A stretch of DNA of 64,000 nt from contig NC_071390.1 in assembly GCF_022682495.2 (NCBI RefSeq), forward strand, positions 102,990,294 to 103,054,293, in the 5' to 3' direction. Within the stretch, counting starts at the first letter, position 1; each line of letters starts with the position of its first letter. The notes under the pieces are model-generated. The model had not been told where the DNA came from and ran no database searches. It saw only the letters and a program-made list of their open reading frames with translations. The translations under genes and the position numbers were made by a program. This document shows positions 45,665 through 59,539 of the stretch, piece after piece. This DNA comes from Desmodus rotundus. Its lineage: Eukaryota > Chordata > Mammalia > Chiroptera > Phyllostomidae.

Positions 45665-47734
45665 AACCATCATCATTTTACAGTAAAAACATACAAAATG
45701 AATATATGATTTATGTAAATATTTCACCATTTCGTATGGCCAGTCTTACTTTCTCATAGTACATGTTTTCCCTCCACAAGAATCCAGTGTTTTTACATTT
45801 AACAAAATAAAGCTGAGATATTTTGAGTCTCATAAACTTTTTAGCAGAATCCTTTGGCATCATAATTTGTCTGTTAACTTGTAATTGGTTCACTTATTTG
45901 AAGATGACAAAACAAAAATGTTATAATTTGCTAATATTTTGCCTTTAATTATTATTGTTCTTTCTTAAACATTAAATATAGTGTTCAAGAATATTTTTTG
46001 CAAGCCTGTCTCTGAAGTTATTTCCCCATGGCAATATTCAGTTTTAAATTACAGTGATGATTTTTATGAAGAAAACCCTGATATTATAAGATTGTCAGTC
46101 AATGGGTCATTCTGTGAATAGCATTTGTTTCTCTCTGCCTTAGTAGTTCTGTGATAAAAGTAAATGGAAAAAAGGATAGGTAAGCTAGAGGCAACATTAT
46201 TAGTGTACCAATTTGTAGTATATTTTAAGTTTTTTTCCATATAATTTGATATTTGAGATAAAAAAGAATAGTTTCTGTAACTGAGTAAATTTCTGAATGC
46301 TTTATAAAGATCCATTTCCATAAAACATTTATAATCTTAAGTACAGTAATATTATTCTTGAGAATTGAGATGTGTGAAGGAAGAGTTTGGTGAGAGGATC
46401 CCACAATAACTAGTTAAAAAGTAAAAATTCTGTGGATCCACTATTTGTGTTAGATGTAGCCTTAGTCATGGCTCAAATCTCCCTGAGACCTCTTACCAAA
46501 AACTAGGAACCTCTTCCTTTGGTTTTGAGTGTTAGCAGTCCATTATTTCAGATGCCCAGCTGTAGGCTCCATCCAGTTTCCTCTCTTCACCTTATCAGCA
46601 AAACTCTTGGAGAGCTGGAATGATGAGGAGACCAACGGAAGAGAAAGAAAATGAAGGCCATTGAAGACAAGAACACAATGACTTGACATATTACAGAACT
46701 CTGAACATATTTTTCATATCTGTCATCTATCATCTAGCTATCTAATCATTTATGTGTCAATCATTCTTCAAAAGCTTATCTTTTAATTCTGCTTCGTTTG
46801 GAACGATTTTGCCTCCAGTTGCTAGATGGAAGTGGTTCACGGCTTGTAGTCATAACCACGCCCAGTCACAGTGAATATTGTGATTTCTTCTATTTGGTAC
46901 TGATTGGGTTCACTAACTCTCTCTCTCCTACTACATCATTTTCTGAAAAGATTTTTTAAAAAGACTCTAAGTTAACACATGGAATTGCAATAATTTTAAA
47001 GCACTTAAGTTATTTATACCTTTCCATTCTAGCCATTATTTTAAATCTAAAATAATTTTGCTAACACCTCTTTAAATATTGAAACAGTGGACATCAATGT
47101 ATCCTTAATGTTCATTGAGGGCCAATTTTCTCAGATACTGAATAGTCCTTTAAATTGCCTAGTAGATGTTTGCCTAAGAAGAACACAAGGTTCAATATTC
47201 AAAATATCCATGAAGGAAGGTATTTTCATTAAAATATTGGATATATTGAATAAAAACAGGTAATATTATTAGGAATGAATTAAATCATAATGATGTTAGA
47301 TAAATTTCTTAGCTAATCAAATATATCCTTTACATCTTATAAAAATTATATTATCATCTGGGTTAAAAACTAGTGGTTTAATTAGTTAAGATTTAGAGTT
47401 ATTCATTTTAATCATTTTTTGATCCACTGAAATTTTGACTTTAAATCAAGACTAGCATCCCTCTGAAAGTTTTTCTACATCTAAATTTCTTAAATCAGTT
47501 GAAGTAATCATCTACTAATTTTGTTTCTTTCAAAATAAATATCAATATTTACCTGAAACTTGACATATTGATTAAAAAACAAATAATGCTATCTTTTTTT
47601 CTTCTTCTGTAAAGTGTGTTTTTCCTCCCTTTGCTTGTACCGAATAGGCAAGAAAACAGGCATATTTTAAAGATAAAATGTAAAGTAGTCTTTAGAAAAA
47701 CCTGGTATAGTTGCTCATTTAATTGTCACTGAAT

Positions 47735-47935
47735 TGTTGCCCAATTTCTCACTGCCAGTGTTCACTGTACAGAGACATGCAAATTTTACCATATCTTTAA
47801 CAGCCTACGTCACTTTTAACGAGTGGTTCAGAACAACACTTAACAGTTTTGATATGGCGTAGAATGAAACTTGCACTAAAATGACAGTTTCCTCTGTTGA
47901 TAAAGGATGTATTATCACTTTTTAAAGTTATGAAA
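47735..47935. promoter_or_regulatory. candidate conserved non-coding element with octamer and CRE-like sites
   Basis: Perfect POU octamer 'atgcaaat' at 47777-47784 and a CRE-like 'tacgtcac' at about 47806-47813, in complex repeat-free sequence. Function is inferred. Confidence 0.25.
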
Positions 47936-48689
47936 AACATGGAAAGTATACTTAATAACATGGTTTATTTTGTACAATTTAATGAAGCTGGTTCAAATAA
48001 GGGTGTTTGAAATAAATTTTCTGAGAAATAAGTTTTTATGAATTTTATGTTTATTTTTTTAAATTTTGAAAGCTATTTGAAAATGTTTTATTTTGACACC
48101 CTTCAATGAGTCCTATTTCAGACATGTGCATTGTATAATTACAAACTATTTGAAATGGCTTTGTTTTGTAAACAGCAAATGCATCTTTTCAAAATAACAA
48201 TTTTTAAATACTTTTAAATAGGGTGCTATGTATTTGAGACCAGTGGTTTTTTTAATCATAAAATTAATAAAGTCTTTATATCTTTAGAGCTGCTTTTTAA
48301 AAAATTTTCTTTGCTACTATGCCAAGGAATAAATAACTTCTTCACCAAATTATTATAGTGTTTTTGAACACTATATCTGGCATACTCAATCTTTGCAGGT
48401 TCTGACAGGAAGGCAGGAACGCAAGGAGATACCTGCTTGCAAGTTCTAGAAATTTTATTTTTCCCATAGGTGCATGTATGCGTGTCTTGAAATTCAGAGC
48501 ATTCTCAGGAACAAAGCTCTTTGGAGAACCTGGGACCTTCAGAATTAATTTTGAGCATTCTAGAATGCTGTATTGTGTAAAGCAGTCATAGCAAATATAT
48601 ACTGAAACAAAGAGCAAAGTTAAAATACACCAAAATTGGTTGTGTCCTAATGTATTATTTGTTTTTATATTTTTATTTTAATTTCTGGG

Positions 48690-48760
48690 TATTTTATTTT
48701 ATTATTTTTCTTTTTTTTATTGTTGTTCAAGTACAGTTGTCTCCATTTTATATTGTTTAT
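48690..48760 (-). mobile_element. short LINE-1 3' tail
   Basis: 'tttattgttgttcaagtaca' plus 'gttgtctcc' is the reverse complement of the L1 terminus found at 36511 and 41413. The duplication is unclear in this AT-rich setting. Confidence 0.6.
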
Positions 48761-49889
48761 TTTTTTAAATGAACACTAAAGTCTTCAGTTTTCTTTCACA
48801 TGCAATGTAATCAGACTTTTTAAGACCTATGTCTTAAAAAGGAAATTCCTTGTATGGTGATTAATGCACTGGCCAAATTTGTTTTATGACACTTATCATA
48901 TCACTTTAAGCATTTTCCTAATATTTAATATGTTTCTAAATATTCAAATATTGAAGATAGTCTGCATGTGTATGCCTAAATATTAGGATGAGAAATAAAT
49001 GTATTTAGAGGCTGTAAATTGTTGATTTATGTGTCTAAAATTGATTTGATTTATTATTGTAAAATTAATGTATAAGATAAGACTTCCTCCAAAAATTCAC
49101 ATTTTAATACTTATAGAATTAGAGAGCTTGTGATTTCTTAGCAGTTAAATATATAATGCTCATTTTAAATTCAGTAACATGCTCTTTACTTCTATGGAAT
49201 GCTGGGATTGTGATGGATTGTTGAGATGGGTTGGTGTTGAAATAAAGAAAACTATTCCAAAAGAATAGTAAGAATGATTTAGAATGTTTTGCATTTTTTT
49301 TCAGCTTTGAAATGTGCCACCTTCAATACCTGTGTTAGTCTTATATTGTCTTTATAGGGTATTATACTTGGACTAAGTGGTTACTGCCAAATCCATCTCT
49401 CTTTTTTTCTGAAATGATTTAACTGTAATAAGAGACTTGTTTTTCTTTTCTCCCTTTTACACTTTTCTGCACAATTTTGCTTTATTCTTTAACTTCTCCT
49501 ACCCAAATCCAAATAAAGTATCACAACTTCAAAGCAATTTTTTAAAGTTCAGTTACTTGAAAGAAGGGGTAACTCACTTCTATGCTATATATGATTTTTT
49601 TCTTCTAAAATAAGTTAGCATTTTTAATTTATTTCTAAAATGTGGGTGAAAATTGATTTAAAATACTTTAAGATGAAGTCTGTATTACAAGTTTATTTTA
49701 TTCTCATTTATCTAGATGGTATAAGAGCCCTAAAAAAAACTTGGATGCCAAGATTCAAATTTGTTATAAAAATAAAGCACTAAAAGTTTTTGGACTTACT
49801 TCTGAAATATAACAAGTTTTCTAAGTTTGCTATCAGAATATTATTTAAAGAACTAATAATTAGAGGGTATACAGTTTAGGTTTGTAAGG

Positions 49890-50100
49890 TAAAATGTGAG
49901 CTATTGTGGGTAAACTCCTGGAAAACACAATTTGTGAAGGTTTTCTTGCCCACCGGTTTAGCCCAGTATTCGGCAGCAGGAGGCCGTCAATATGTACTTC
50001 TGAAGACCGAAGATGGTACAGCAAGGTCTCAATCACTGCCGAAAATTCTCACATCTTTAGACTTGTTTTTCTTATATTAAAGAACCCACCGAGAACCTAA
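49890..50100. promoter_or_regulatory. candidate regulatory element with CTCF-like motif
   Basis: An unusually CpG-containing island. 'ggcagcaggaggccg' at about 49971-49985 resembles the CTCF core (CCAGCAGGGGGCGC type), plus strand. The 64-codon frame here does not resemble a protein. Confidence 0.22.
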
Positions 50101-50825
50101 AGTTTGAAATTTATTTGTCATTAATATTTCAATAAAATTTTATTTTTTATTCAACAATCCTCAAGAAATTGTCATTAACTGTTAATAAATAATACACAAT
50201 GCTTGCTTTGACAATAAACTAAGAAGATGTTTAGTATGATTTGGATATTGTTATCTTAATTTCTCTCTTCCCAATGTGTAGTTTCTTTCAAAATTTAGTA
50301 GGAGGAGAAACATGAGTTGACGACAAAGCTTTCTACAGGTCTTTTTATACTTATCACCTGATTAACAGGGACATCTCTTTACTTGTTTGGAACTCACCTA
50401 TGATCTTCAAAATCAAAATAAAGATATTTTTGCAAATAACTTTATAATTTAGTCCTTTCTAATAGCAACTTTATAAACATATTAATGATGACATTATTAA
50501 AAATCACTTAAAATTGTATTTTGTCTCTCTATATAGTGACTAATCCTTGTTTTATCTTTACGGTTAACAAACAACCTTGTACAAGTAAGAACTGAATGTT
50601 TGTTGTGGTAAGAAGAATACAAATGAATTTGTACTAGACGTTTAGGTGCGGGGCAATTACTCCACTGTAAAGCCTGAAAGAAATTTCATATATCCCTTCA
50701 CTGGAGGTACTTTAACAGAACATACATTAAAAAACCTGTGAGTCATTTAAACATTTCCAAAATAAACTAAGAAAATCCAGCTGGTTTGTAAGTGTTCTTA
50801 TTTACGTTGAAGTTGCCTCTTCAGG

Positions 50826-50902
50826 TATGTGTATGTGTGTGTGTTTGTATACATACACTTAACACATACACATAAACACACGCACACTTTGTGTGTGTAC
50901 AG
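50826..50902. repeat. (TG)n/(CA)n inverted microsatellite
   Basis: A (tg)n-rich segment 'tgtgtatgtgtgtgtgtttg' is followed by 'tatacatacac' and then a (ca)n-rich segment 'cacatacacataaacacacg'. The two halves can pair as a long hairpin. A further 'tgtgtgtgt' follows. Confidence 0.85.
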
Positions 50903-50944
50903 AAGTAAATTCAAGCATGAAGTACATACATGCATATGAAGTTA

Positions 50945-51200
50945 ATCATTTTCTGTTTCACATGCTGGTTCCATGGATGCTTTATTTGTATTATATTTGA
51001 TTGGTCTCCAATTGGCAATGTCTCCCAGCACTGAAGATCTACGTCTTTCTGCCCCCAAAGCTTCTTTGTCAAGTAGCTAATGATCTGTAAACAAACACTT
51101 AAATAGGGAACTCCCTACATACAGGAAGCCATCTGTGAATTCTTTTGTGATGTGAATAATTACATCCTAATTTATCTGTTTTCCAAGTTATCTGGCTTTG
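50945..51200. promoter_or_regulatory. candidate conserved non-coding element with FOX site
   Basis: Contains 'tgtaaacaaac' at 51086-51096, a full forkhead-type site, and 'tccaattggc' with a CCAAT core at about 51008. Inferred only. Confidence 0.22.
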
Positions 51201-53159
51201 ACATTAGTTGATCTCTTAGGTACTCCCAGTCTTTAAAAACCTTGAAGAAATTTCTACAAGATATAAAAACACATTTGATAAAGTAAGGAATATGTAGTTA
51301 ATAGAAACACAATCCTCACTTAGGACCATACAGATCAAGGCCAATGAGGAAATCCAAAGCTAAGCACCGGTTACTATGCACTAATGTACAGCAATTCTTA
51401 TGATTCATGATAATTTGTTATGGAGATGCAGATAAAGGGTGACACTCCGTATTAATTAGTAAAACCAAATCGGTATTATTTGAGGAATTTATTTCTCTTC
51501 TTTCTCCCCATGTCCCTTTGTATTTATATAAATATGTTTATTCTTAAAAATGATGTTCAATTAAACCATAAGTATATGTATTCAGTGTTTTAGGGGGGAA
51601 AAAACACCAGTCTGGTTTATGAAAGCCTTTATAAATACCAATGGTTAGAGTAATTGCGGTTTAGAAATACCTGAGGTGGTTTCTATGGGAACCATGAAAA
51701 TTAAGCAATAAGATAATTTTAGATACTATTAAATACTTTATTTACTTCCTCTATAATAAAAATAGCAACCTAAACTCTTCAGGTAATTATAATTTTTTCC
51801 AAAATTACTATATACTTAAATCTTTTTAATTATACAGATAAAAATATGAATCAAAATGACAAGCACACCTTATTTCTTTATACATATATAGACAATTTTG
51901 TTCAGGGACTGTATGAACTTGAAAACCAAAGTACACTGCCTAAACGTTGTAGTGAAATTTGGAAGAAAAATGCAGAATTTTGTTAAAATGCTAAATTATT
52001 GATCATTGAATAAAAACTATTATATAAGTCCAATATGGTATGTAATTAAAGTGAATAATTTTATTTATTTGTATTTGACTATAGTTTTATTTTTTTGGTA
52101 GGGGTTTTGGTTGTAGAATGTAGCTCCTTAATTTTTGAAAGTGATAGTAAATCTTATAAACTAAAATTAATATTCTGTTTTCAAAGAATGAAACTATGCT
52201 TATTTAGCTAGATATTTTGATACACAGTAGATCCATGTTCTGTGATGGCTATATGGGGCTCTAAGTATAAATTCTTGTCAGAGCTTCCACTAAAAGCTTA
52301 AATGTAGATTTTAAAATAAGATTTTTAAAAAACTTTTCTCAGGGCATTTGTTTTTGTATGTGTGGTTCTTAGAGCTTTCCTGAAAACAAATTTTTTATAA
52401 CTCCACTTTTTATTTTATAAAGTCTTAAGATATTTAAAAATGTGAAATTAGTCAAAGCATGTTTGAGCTAGCATCTCCAAATTTGGTTTATAATTGAAAA
52501 CAAATACTTTACCAAAACAGTCAACTGTCCTTAAATTGCTATAAGAATCCTTAAAGTGGGAAATATAAGATATATTTAATGCGGTAGCACTGTTTTAGTG
52601 ATGTGTGCTTTCCCCCATCTTTTCTGCACACTCAAAAATTTCATAAACAGGTGTTTGGATCTTAGATATGATCTCAGAACTTTGCTCTCCTATCCGTGCA
52701 ACATCAAGGGTCCTACAAGGACCTGAAAAATAGGATTTGGTTGGAGGTAATCCACTGTAATCCCAATACAGAAATCAAGAGGAAAAAATGTGACAACAAT
52801 AAATTATTCTTTAATTTATTCTTGTTACCTTAATTCCACCAATTTTCCCCCCAAATCCCCTGATTAAGGTTACTGCCCCTTGCTTCATTCAAAAAATGTC
52901 TTTTAACCAAAAAATTTTTTGATTTGGTTCTAAATTTGTATGTCATTAACAATTGTTATGTAGTAGGATTATAAATATGGCATATATGGCATGAACCTAC
53001 AGCTGTCAATTTCATATTATAAACTGTACAAAAGGACCAGCAAGGTTAAAATATGGCTCAATATTCCAACCTTACAATACCCAGTAATAAAGGGGGTAGT
53101 GTTTTACTTTCTTCATTTCAGTGCATAATAAATTTTATGTTTTCAAAAGTGAATATTTT

Positions 53160-53560
53160 GTTTAGGGATATAATGCAGACTGTGCTTTGTAGTTACAGTT
53201 TGCATGCCCCACTGTATTAGTGTAACTACTTTTGATTGAAAAGTCTATCAAAACTTAAAAAGTGGTAATGTATTGCACATGGTGTGTGGTATTAAACCAT
53301 CTTCCTTAGCAGTAAAAAAGTTTCAGAAACAATGACAGGGACATTATTACTAGGGAACTCGGTGCTACACTAGAAAGCAGTGCATTAATGGTAGTAATGT
53401 CCATTCATACACTTTAAGGATTAAAACGGAATCTGTTGTTTGTGTTTGGCATATTGGAAGTTACGAAGACTTCCCACTTCACAGTTGCTGCAGGTTTCAT
53501 CAGCAAGTTAATGTTTTGTTCTGATCCCCTATAAATACCTTGTTTCTATTTATTGTGAGC
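53160..53560. promoter_or_regulatory. candidate conserved non-coding element
   Basis: Complex repeat-free sequence with 'aaagcagtgcattaatggta' and 'gttgctgcaggtttcatcag'. No coding frame. Weak, texture-based call. Confidence 0.2.
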
Positions 53561-55076
53561 GTAGAGGGCATAGGCTTACTGTCTCATGACTTTATTTTCT
53601 AGGTGGTTTGGTCACGGTGCACAAGCATGTGTGGGGAAGTGTACCAATGCAGGTCACCGCATGCGAGACCCTTCGTTTAGTATTGTTTTCCTTTATAGAA
53701 AGACTCTTTAGAAGTTTGCAGTTCCTGGATCCAATTAAGTTTCATTTCATCATACTTAATATATTTATTTTCTCTCGTGAAAATTAATGTTTTAAAATTT
53801 CACATAATTTCTCAAATACAGAAAAACACAGTAATTTCATGAAACCTATTATTTCTTAGCATGATGGGTTCATAGATTATCAAAGGCTTTGATGTGTGTT
53901 AGCAGTGTTTCAACTTGTTTAAAAATGCAGTTATTTAATAATATGAATTCTTACTGCTAACAATGCAATGTGATAATCTTTGGGTCTAATCCAATATGCA
54001 AAACAAAAGCTTTGGTTATTTATTTGATTAAATTGCAAAAGTTCAAGTGCATACAGGTTTGTGTTGTATAGAATAGAACTTATTTTATTAGTCACCTTCA
54101 TAACCTTTAAAGAGCCTTAAATAGTACATATGAAAAAACACATTCATATCAAGTTCCCCTTGGGGATTTTTTCTTTGGTTTACAAAAACTTTATTAAAAA
54201 TTGGCATTGCAAATAACATTTTTCATAACTATATGTAGACCTGTTAAAATTTTTATTAAAACTGGAGTTCGGCCTGTTCTTTTTCATCATTCTATCAGAT
54301 ATTAAACTCCTGCAGCAGCTGTAGGAAATAGAGAAAGGGATTTTCAAAGGGATTTGAGTCTCCCTGTCTCTGTGCCTTTGGTGATCATATTATCATAACT
54401 ATCACACATAACAAAGCTCTAAATCTGTAATTCAGATAAAATAGCCAGGACTCTGAAATACAAAAATCCAAACATATGCCGTAACTTTTTTTTTCAATGC
54501 TGACTCCTTTAACATGGATTTTGTAAACTTGGAGAGGCATTCAGGAGATTTTGTATATGAAGACAAACTAAACAACATTGTTAGTACTATGTTTGACAGA
54601 GATTTAATTAAAGATATTTTCATACATCCAAGCATTTCCATTAAAAGACCGTGCCTGCATATTCTAGCAAATTATGATCAAACCTCTAAAGGTCAATAAG
54701 AATGAAACTAGAAGCTTGTTTTAAAGCACGATTTGTACAATGAATGTGAGTCTAACTCTTCAACAGGATCTGAGTTCTCTCTCAAGAGAGCATCACTCCT
54801 TAAACGCAGTGTTAAAAATGGTGCGCAACCTCATAATTCTTTTATGCATTGAGTTAAAAATGAGGGCAATAAGATTGTTAATGGGTCGAAATGTAAATGA
54901 AAATTATACAAAAATAATTATAGGAGTTTTTTCTTCACATTTAGAGGACAGATTTATAACAATGTCTATATGAAAAAAGATCTTTGCTATAAAAAGTTAG
55001 TAAAGCTAGCATCAGAATTTTCAACCAGTTTGTAAATGAGCAGCTGTATGTATGTATGTATATATTTATTGTAACA

Positions 55077-55095
55077 GTGCCTTCTGCTGGTCACA
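55077..55095 (-). promoter_or_regulatory. candidate CTCF site
   Basis: 'gtgccttctgctggtcaca' reads on the minus strand as TGTGACCAGCAGAAGGCAC, close to the CTCF core CCAGCAGAGGGC. Occupancy cannot be judged from sequence. Confidence 0.4.
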
Positions 55096-56819
55096 CCTTA
55101 TTTATGATGTAAGTGAATGCACTGAATACTAATGAAAATTTGTTTTTATCCTGATGTATTATTGGGTGTATTTTTTGCCATGGTAAAAGTATTTCCGTGA
55201 ACAACAACTTAACATGCATAATAACTCAGGGGGTTGGAGATTAACACAGTTTCTTTTGTTATAATTTACCAGTGATTAGACCTTTTTAAAGTTTCTCCTA
55301 GGGAGAAAATTATTTCTTAAATAATACAACTTGAAATGTGGAATATTTCCATCTGTTTATTTCTATTGTCTTTCTGATTTTTTTTGAAATCGTACTTACT
55401 GGCATTTTTCTTTATAGCTTTGCAGACACACTGTACCTAACTAAAACTAGAAAAGTCCTTACATATTATCAATATCTATAAAATTTGTGGATCATGAAAC
55501 TTATGTGTAAATTGAGCAATACTGCAGAATTTAAAATGTCATTTAACTGACAAAACATTTGACAATATTTAGTAAAAATTCTCTATGGTTCTTTCAGGGG
55601 TGGAGTCATGACAAGGTGGTTGGTTTTCATTTTGCTTTAAAAATGAATCAAGTAATCAAAGAGAGACACATGTATAATCGTGAAGAAAAGTTGTATTTTT
55701 AGAAAAATATTATGTCTAGTATAATATTAGTACTTAATTAATTTTTAGTATACAATAAATATACCAATAAAATCTATTTGTGAAGCTGCATTGTTTCAGT
55801 TTTAATTTTAAGTAATATTTAACAAAGACAACTATAGAATAATTGTTTTTCTACCAAAACTTTAACTAATTTATATAAGAATATCTTACACTGAATGGGC
55901 TATCTTGCTGAAATAAGCTTTTAAAGAATTTCTAAACATGAACATTTGACTATAATAAAATTAAAATCTATACTGTGGAAAGAATATTTTACTTTGGTTT
56001 CTTAAGTCATCAAATCCTGCTTTTATTGCCTGAAGCTACACCTTAAGAAGCTTTATTACACGCAACGTAACACCCTGCGTATGTGATAAAATTAATTATA
56101 TTTCATTAGAAAGAATTCCTTCAATAGTGACACCTCTGCCAGAAATACTGTAAACATTGCACGTGAGTGCTCACTTGCGCTAACTCCACTAAAATCCGAG
56201 AAACTTCCTGAGGTGGATGCGCCAACAGGGCCACACTGTTAGGCTGTTCAATTCAGAATTTGAAATAACCCACATGACCATAACACTCAATAGAGAAAAT
56301 GGTTCATTTTTCCCCAAAACTATTTATTTTAAGTAATTATCTTCTCTAGGAGTGACTTACTATTATTATCATTATATGTTCACATGGATAAAAGAAAGTT
56401 GAGTATTAGAAACACAAGGTACAACATTTTTAGAATCATGTTCCAGTGAGATTTCAATCAATGCTGAAAAGAATTTACTGGGAAAGAGGGGAAGAAGAGT
56501 TGTCAAAGAAGAAAGGGCTCTGTTTCAGGTTTATAGAGCAGCAGCATCATCCCCTCTTTGTGAAGAAATTGCTCATTTTCTTTATATTGCTGGCAACCGT
56601 TTTGTTTACCATGTAACATCCATAACAAGGGTAGAAGTCCTCTTTGTAAAATTTTGGATTTTTTGGAATGAAGTACATATGTCTTCACAAACAAGTGTCT
56701 ACTTGCTATTTATCCATGGGTGACTATTTCCATATTATATGTGCACATTTACACTTGCATAGATGCATCCATGAATAATAAACTGTGGAAATGTGTGCAC
56801 AAGGACACAGAAAGAGACA

Positions 56820-57010
56820 ATACATGACAGTGGGCAGTTAATGCACTTTCATTTCCATGAGTTCGGGGTAATTGCATAATTCATGAATGGCAGAGAAAAG
56901 TCACAAGTGTGAATTGCATCTGGGCGACTTAATACACGTTGGATGGTGTCCCGACCATGCTAGTTAAAGAACATGTTTAAACGTACACCAATTGCAGTTT
57001 GCAATTAAAC
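56820..57010. promoter_or_regulatory. candidate conserved non-coding element
   Basis: Contains 'gcagttaatgcactttcatt', 'aattgcataattcatgaatg' and 'gttcggggtaattgcat', with homeobox/POU-like cores in complex sequence. Inferred. Confidence 0.25.
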
Positions 57011-57779
57011 ATTTTAAGTAGCATATCAATAGGAATAAAAAATCTGTTCAGCATAATATAATTCTTCTCTAATAGGGATAGAATATTTATAATCAGTATT
57101 TTCTGTTTTTGCTTAATTTGCCATCACACTGGGTTTTTATATCTTTGTGTTAACAATGATTCACTTATATTTTATTTTGTGCAAGGCATTAATATAAACA
57201 AAATTGTGTTCCCCTCTTTCTTGAGACTATCTATTACCATTTCTTAAATTGTTAAATTCGCCGGAGACATTTAGACCATATTTATACCGTCTTTAATGTG
57301 TACATTGTAGTGACAATGTGTATTCCACGGAGAATAATGCTCATTACCTAGAACTTCAGGCATCTCAGTATTTTTTGAGGCACATAACAAATATGATTTC
57401 CTATGCTTTTGTTTTTCTTGGTTGGAACATTTAAACATAGTACTCAGTAATTAAATATCACTAAGAAATACTTTCTAGTATTATTTACATAGAACAAACA
57501 AATGAAGCAAAGATGCTTCCATGAGAAGAGCAGTGGATTAGCAATTTAAAAAGATTGTGGAAACAGAGTGCTAACTTGTCCAATAATAACACAGTGTTGC
57601 TAAGGGAAATTGGTACTTGTATATTTGCACACTTTCGTACATTATATATGAATATTAAATCCATATGCCAGCTGATCGACCTAAAACTTTCCTGGACTGT
57701 TACAAATTTTCATCACCAGTCTGAGGAGTCAAATTTATAATTAAATTTGCTTTACGCTTTATAATTAAACTCCAATATG

Positions 57780-57965
57780 CAAGAAGGTTTCAATGCACTG
57801 CTCTATGACCCCCGTTTCTGGGCTGCTTCATAAACACAGACTCATTTAGTTGTTCACTGCATCCTGCATGTCACTGTGCACCTGGATGGGAGCAAAAACA
57901 TCGAACCCAGTATCTCAGACAGAAGCATTCAGTATTAGATAGAAACCACTAGATATTGGTTTTCT
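57780..57965. promoter_or_regulatory. candidate conserved non-coding element
   Basis: A complex island ('cctgcatgtcactgtgcacc') between AT-rich spacers, repeat-free. Weak support. Confidence 0.18.
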
Positions 57966-58224
57966 AAGATCCGTGAAACTTAATGAAATAACATATTTCC
58001 TCATATAGGAAAAAAAAGTACTTGAGATTCAAATTTATGTTAACTTCCATTACATAATTGTAAAATGTACTAATATAAAGTATTATGAGAATAATACTTT
58101 AAGTACACAATGAACACAATACTGTGCCATTCATGAAATACAGCACCAATTTTCTGTCTATCATTAAAATGCCTACAATTTGTCAACATCGTCAAGCATA
58201 CTTTTCCTCTTCTATTAACTGGAA

Positions 58225-58480
58225 CTGACTAATTGTACATTTGCAGGGTGTCTGTTGGAGATTCCATAGTCAATAATATTATAATCATTCTTGGGCAGCA
58301 GATGGGTATTTAACAGTTTGGTTCAGGTTGTCTAGGACAACAGGAATGTTGCTATGCTGCATCTCCAAGCCTCTGGGGTGAAATCAGTTGTGACAAAGCA
58401 GTGAAGATTCAATTTGTAACAGATACAACACCTTTGAAGTACTAGCTTATGATTTCACAGTGGCATTATAAGTCTCACTG
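58225..58480. promoter_or_regulatory. candidate conserved non-coding element
   Basis: Balanced composition with 'gcagcagatgggtatttaac' (a CAGATG E-box) and 'gttgtgacaaagcagtga'. Repeat-free. Inferred. Confidence 0.25.
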
Positions 58481-58549
58481 CAGTATTTAAGCAGTTAGAA
58501 AGAATGTTGGTTATTAGCAGTTGAGTTTTGTAAAATAGGATTTTTATTT

Positions 58550-58690
58550 TCTTTAAATAGCCATGGCAGCAGTTTGTGTTAGCCCAGTACAGCACTTCTA
58601 TTGCTATGTGTTAGAGCTGGCATTTTTTCACGCTCCTCTTCCTCCAGGTAAATTCTTTTGTCCACAAGACCCTGTGTTATGTAACCATAT
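58550..58690. promoter_or_regulatory. candidate conserved non-coding element
   Basis: 'agccatggcagcagtttgtg' followed by pyrimidine-rich 'cacgctcctcttcctccagg'; the last part resembles a 3' splice acceptor, but no coding exon follows. Ambiguous. Confidence 0.2.
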
Positions 58691-59539
58691 TAACATATAC
58701 TTATAAACAGAAGCACACATAAGTAATATATATAACATTTAAAAAAATAAAATTTTGTTATTTTAATAAAGTTTAAAATAACATATATTTAAAAAATTTA
58801 ATAGTATTTTACAGAAGACCAAAGGAAGAAACCCTTTGTTTTATTTGTTCCAAATAACATTTTAATGGTCAGATATCAAAGTAATGGAGACCTCACAGAA
58901 TACTATATGTAAGGTAATTAAAAATATATAATACCATAAAGCTCAACCATTTCCTTAATAATCTTGAAAGTACAGCATTAGCAATACATAAAGCAATTTT
59001 GCTGTGTTACTAAATCTGATCACATCTAAATTTCCTGTCTTATCATATATCAGAAAGGGTCTGGTTCCTAAAAATAATGTCTAGAAATGTTGAGGTATGC
59101 AATAAACTGCTTCTTGATGGGGAAATGTGATCCCACAGATGTTTTATTAGGGAAGCAACTAAGATTCGGGCATACAAATTTGAATACCAAAATTTTATGT
59201 AAGTTACTTAATATTAAACTTGTGCAATACGGCTTTGCTTTAATGACTCTATAGGCTTCAATGGGTTAACTTTGTAGAGGGTCAGGTTTTATATGTTTAT
59301 ATTTTCTTAGCCTTGGTCAGGAGAAGTGGCTTTGCTTGCCCTTGTGCGGTGCTGGAGTGGTAGGGTTTCACTCCGTTTGAAAACCTAGCACATCCCAAGA
59401 GGTTACCTTGGTGTAGATTTCTTTCTTTCTATATTAAATCGCTCATTGTTGCAAAGTGACTGGTGCTGCTGGGCTTTGAAAAGAACTTCTAAGAGGTTAA
59501 AAAAAGCTTCTATATGAAAGGATTTTTTACTTCTGCAGA

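Noticed and set aside
58630..58650. polypyrimidine followed by cag, like a splice acceptor at about 58648
   Set aside because: No open frame of useful length or matching donor follows; such motifs are common by chance.
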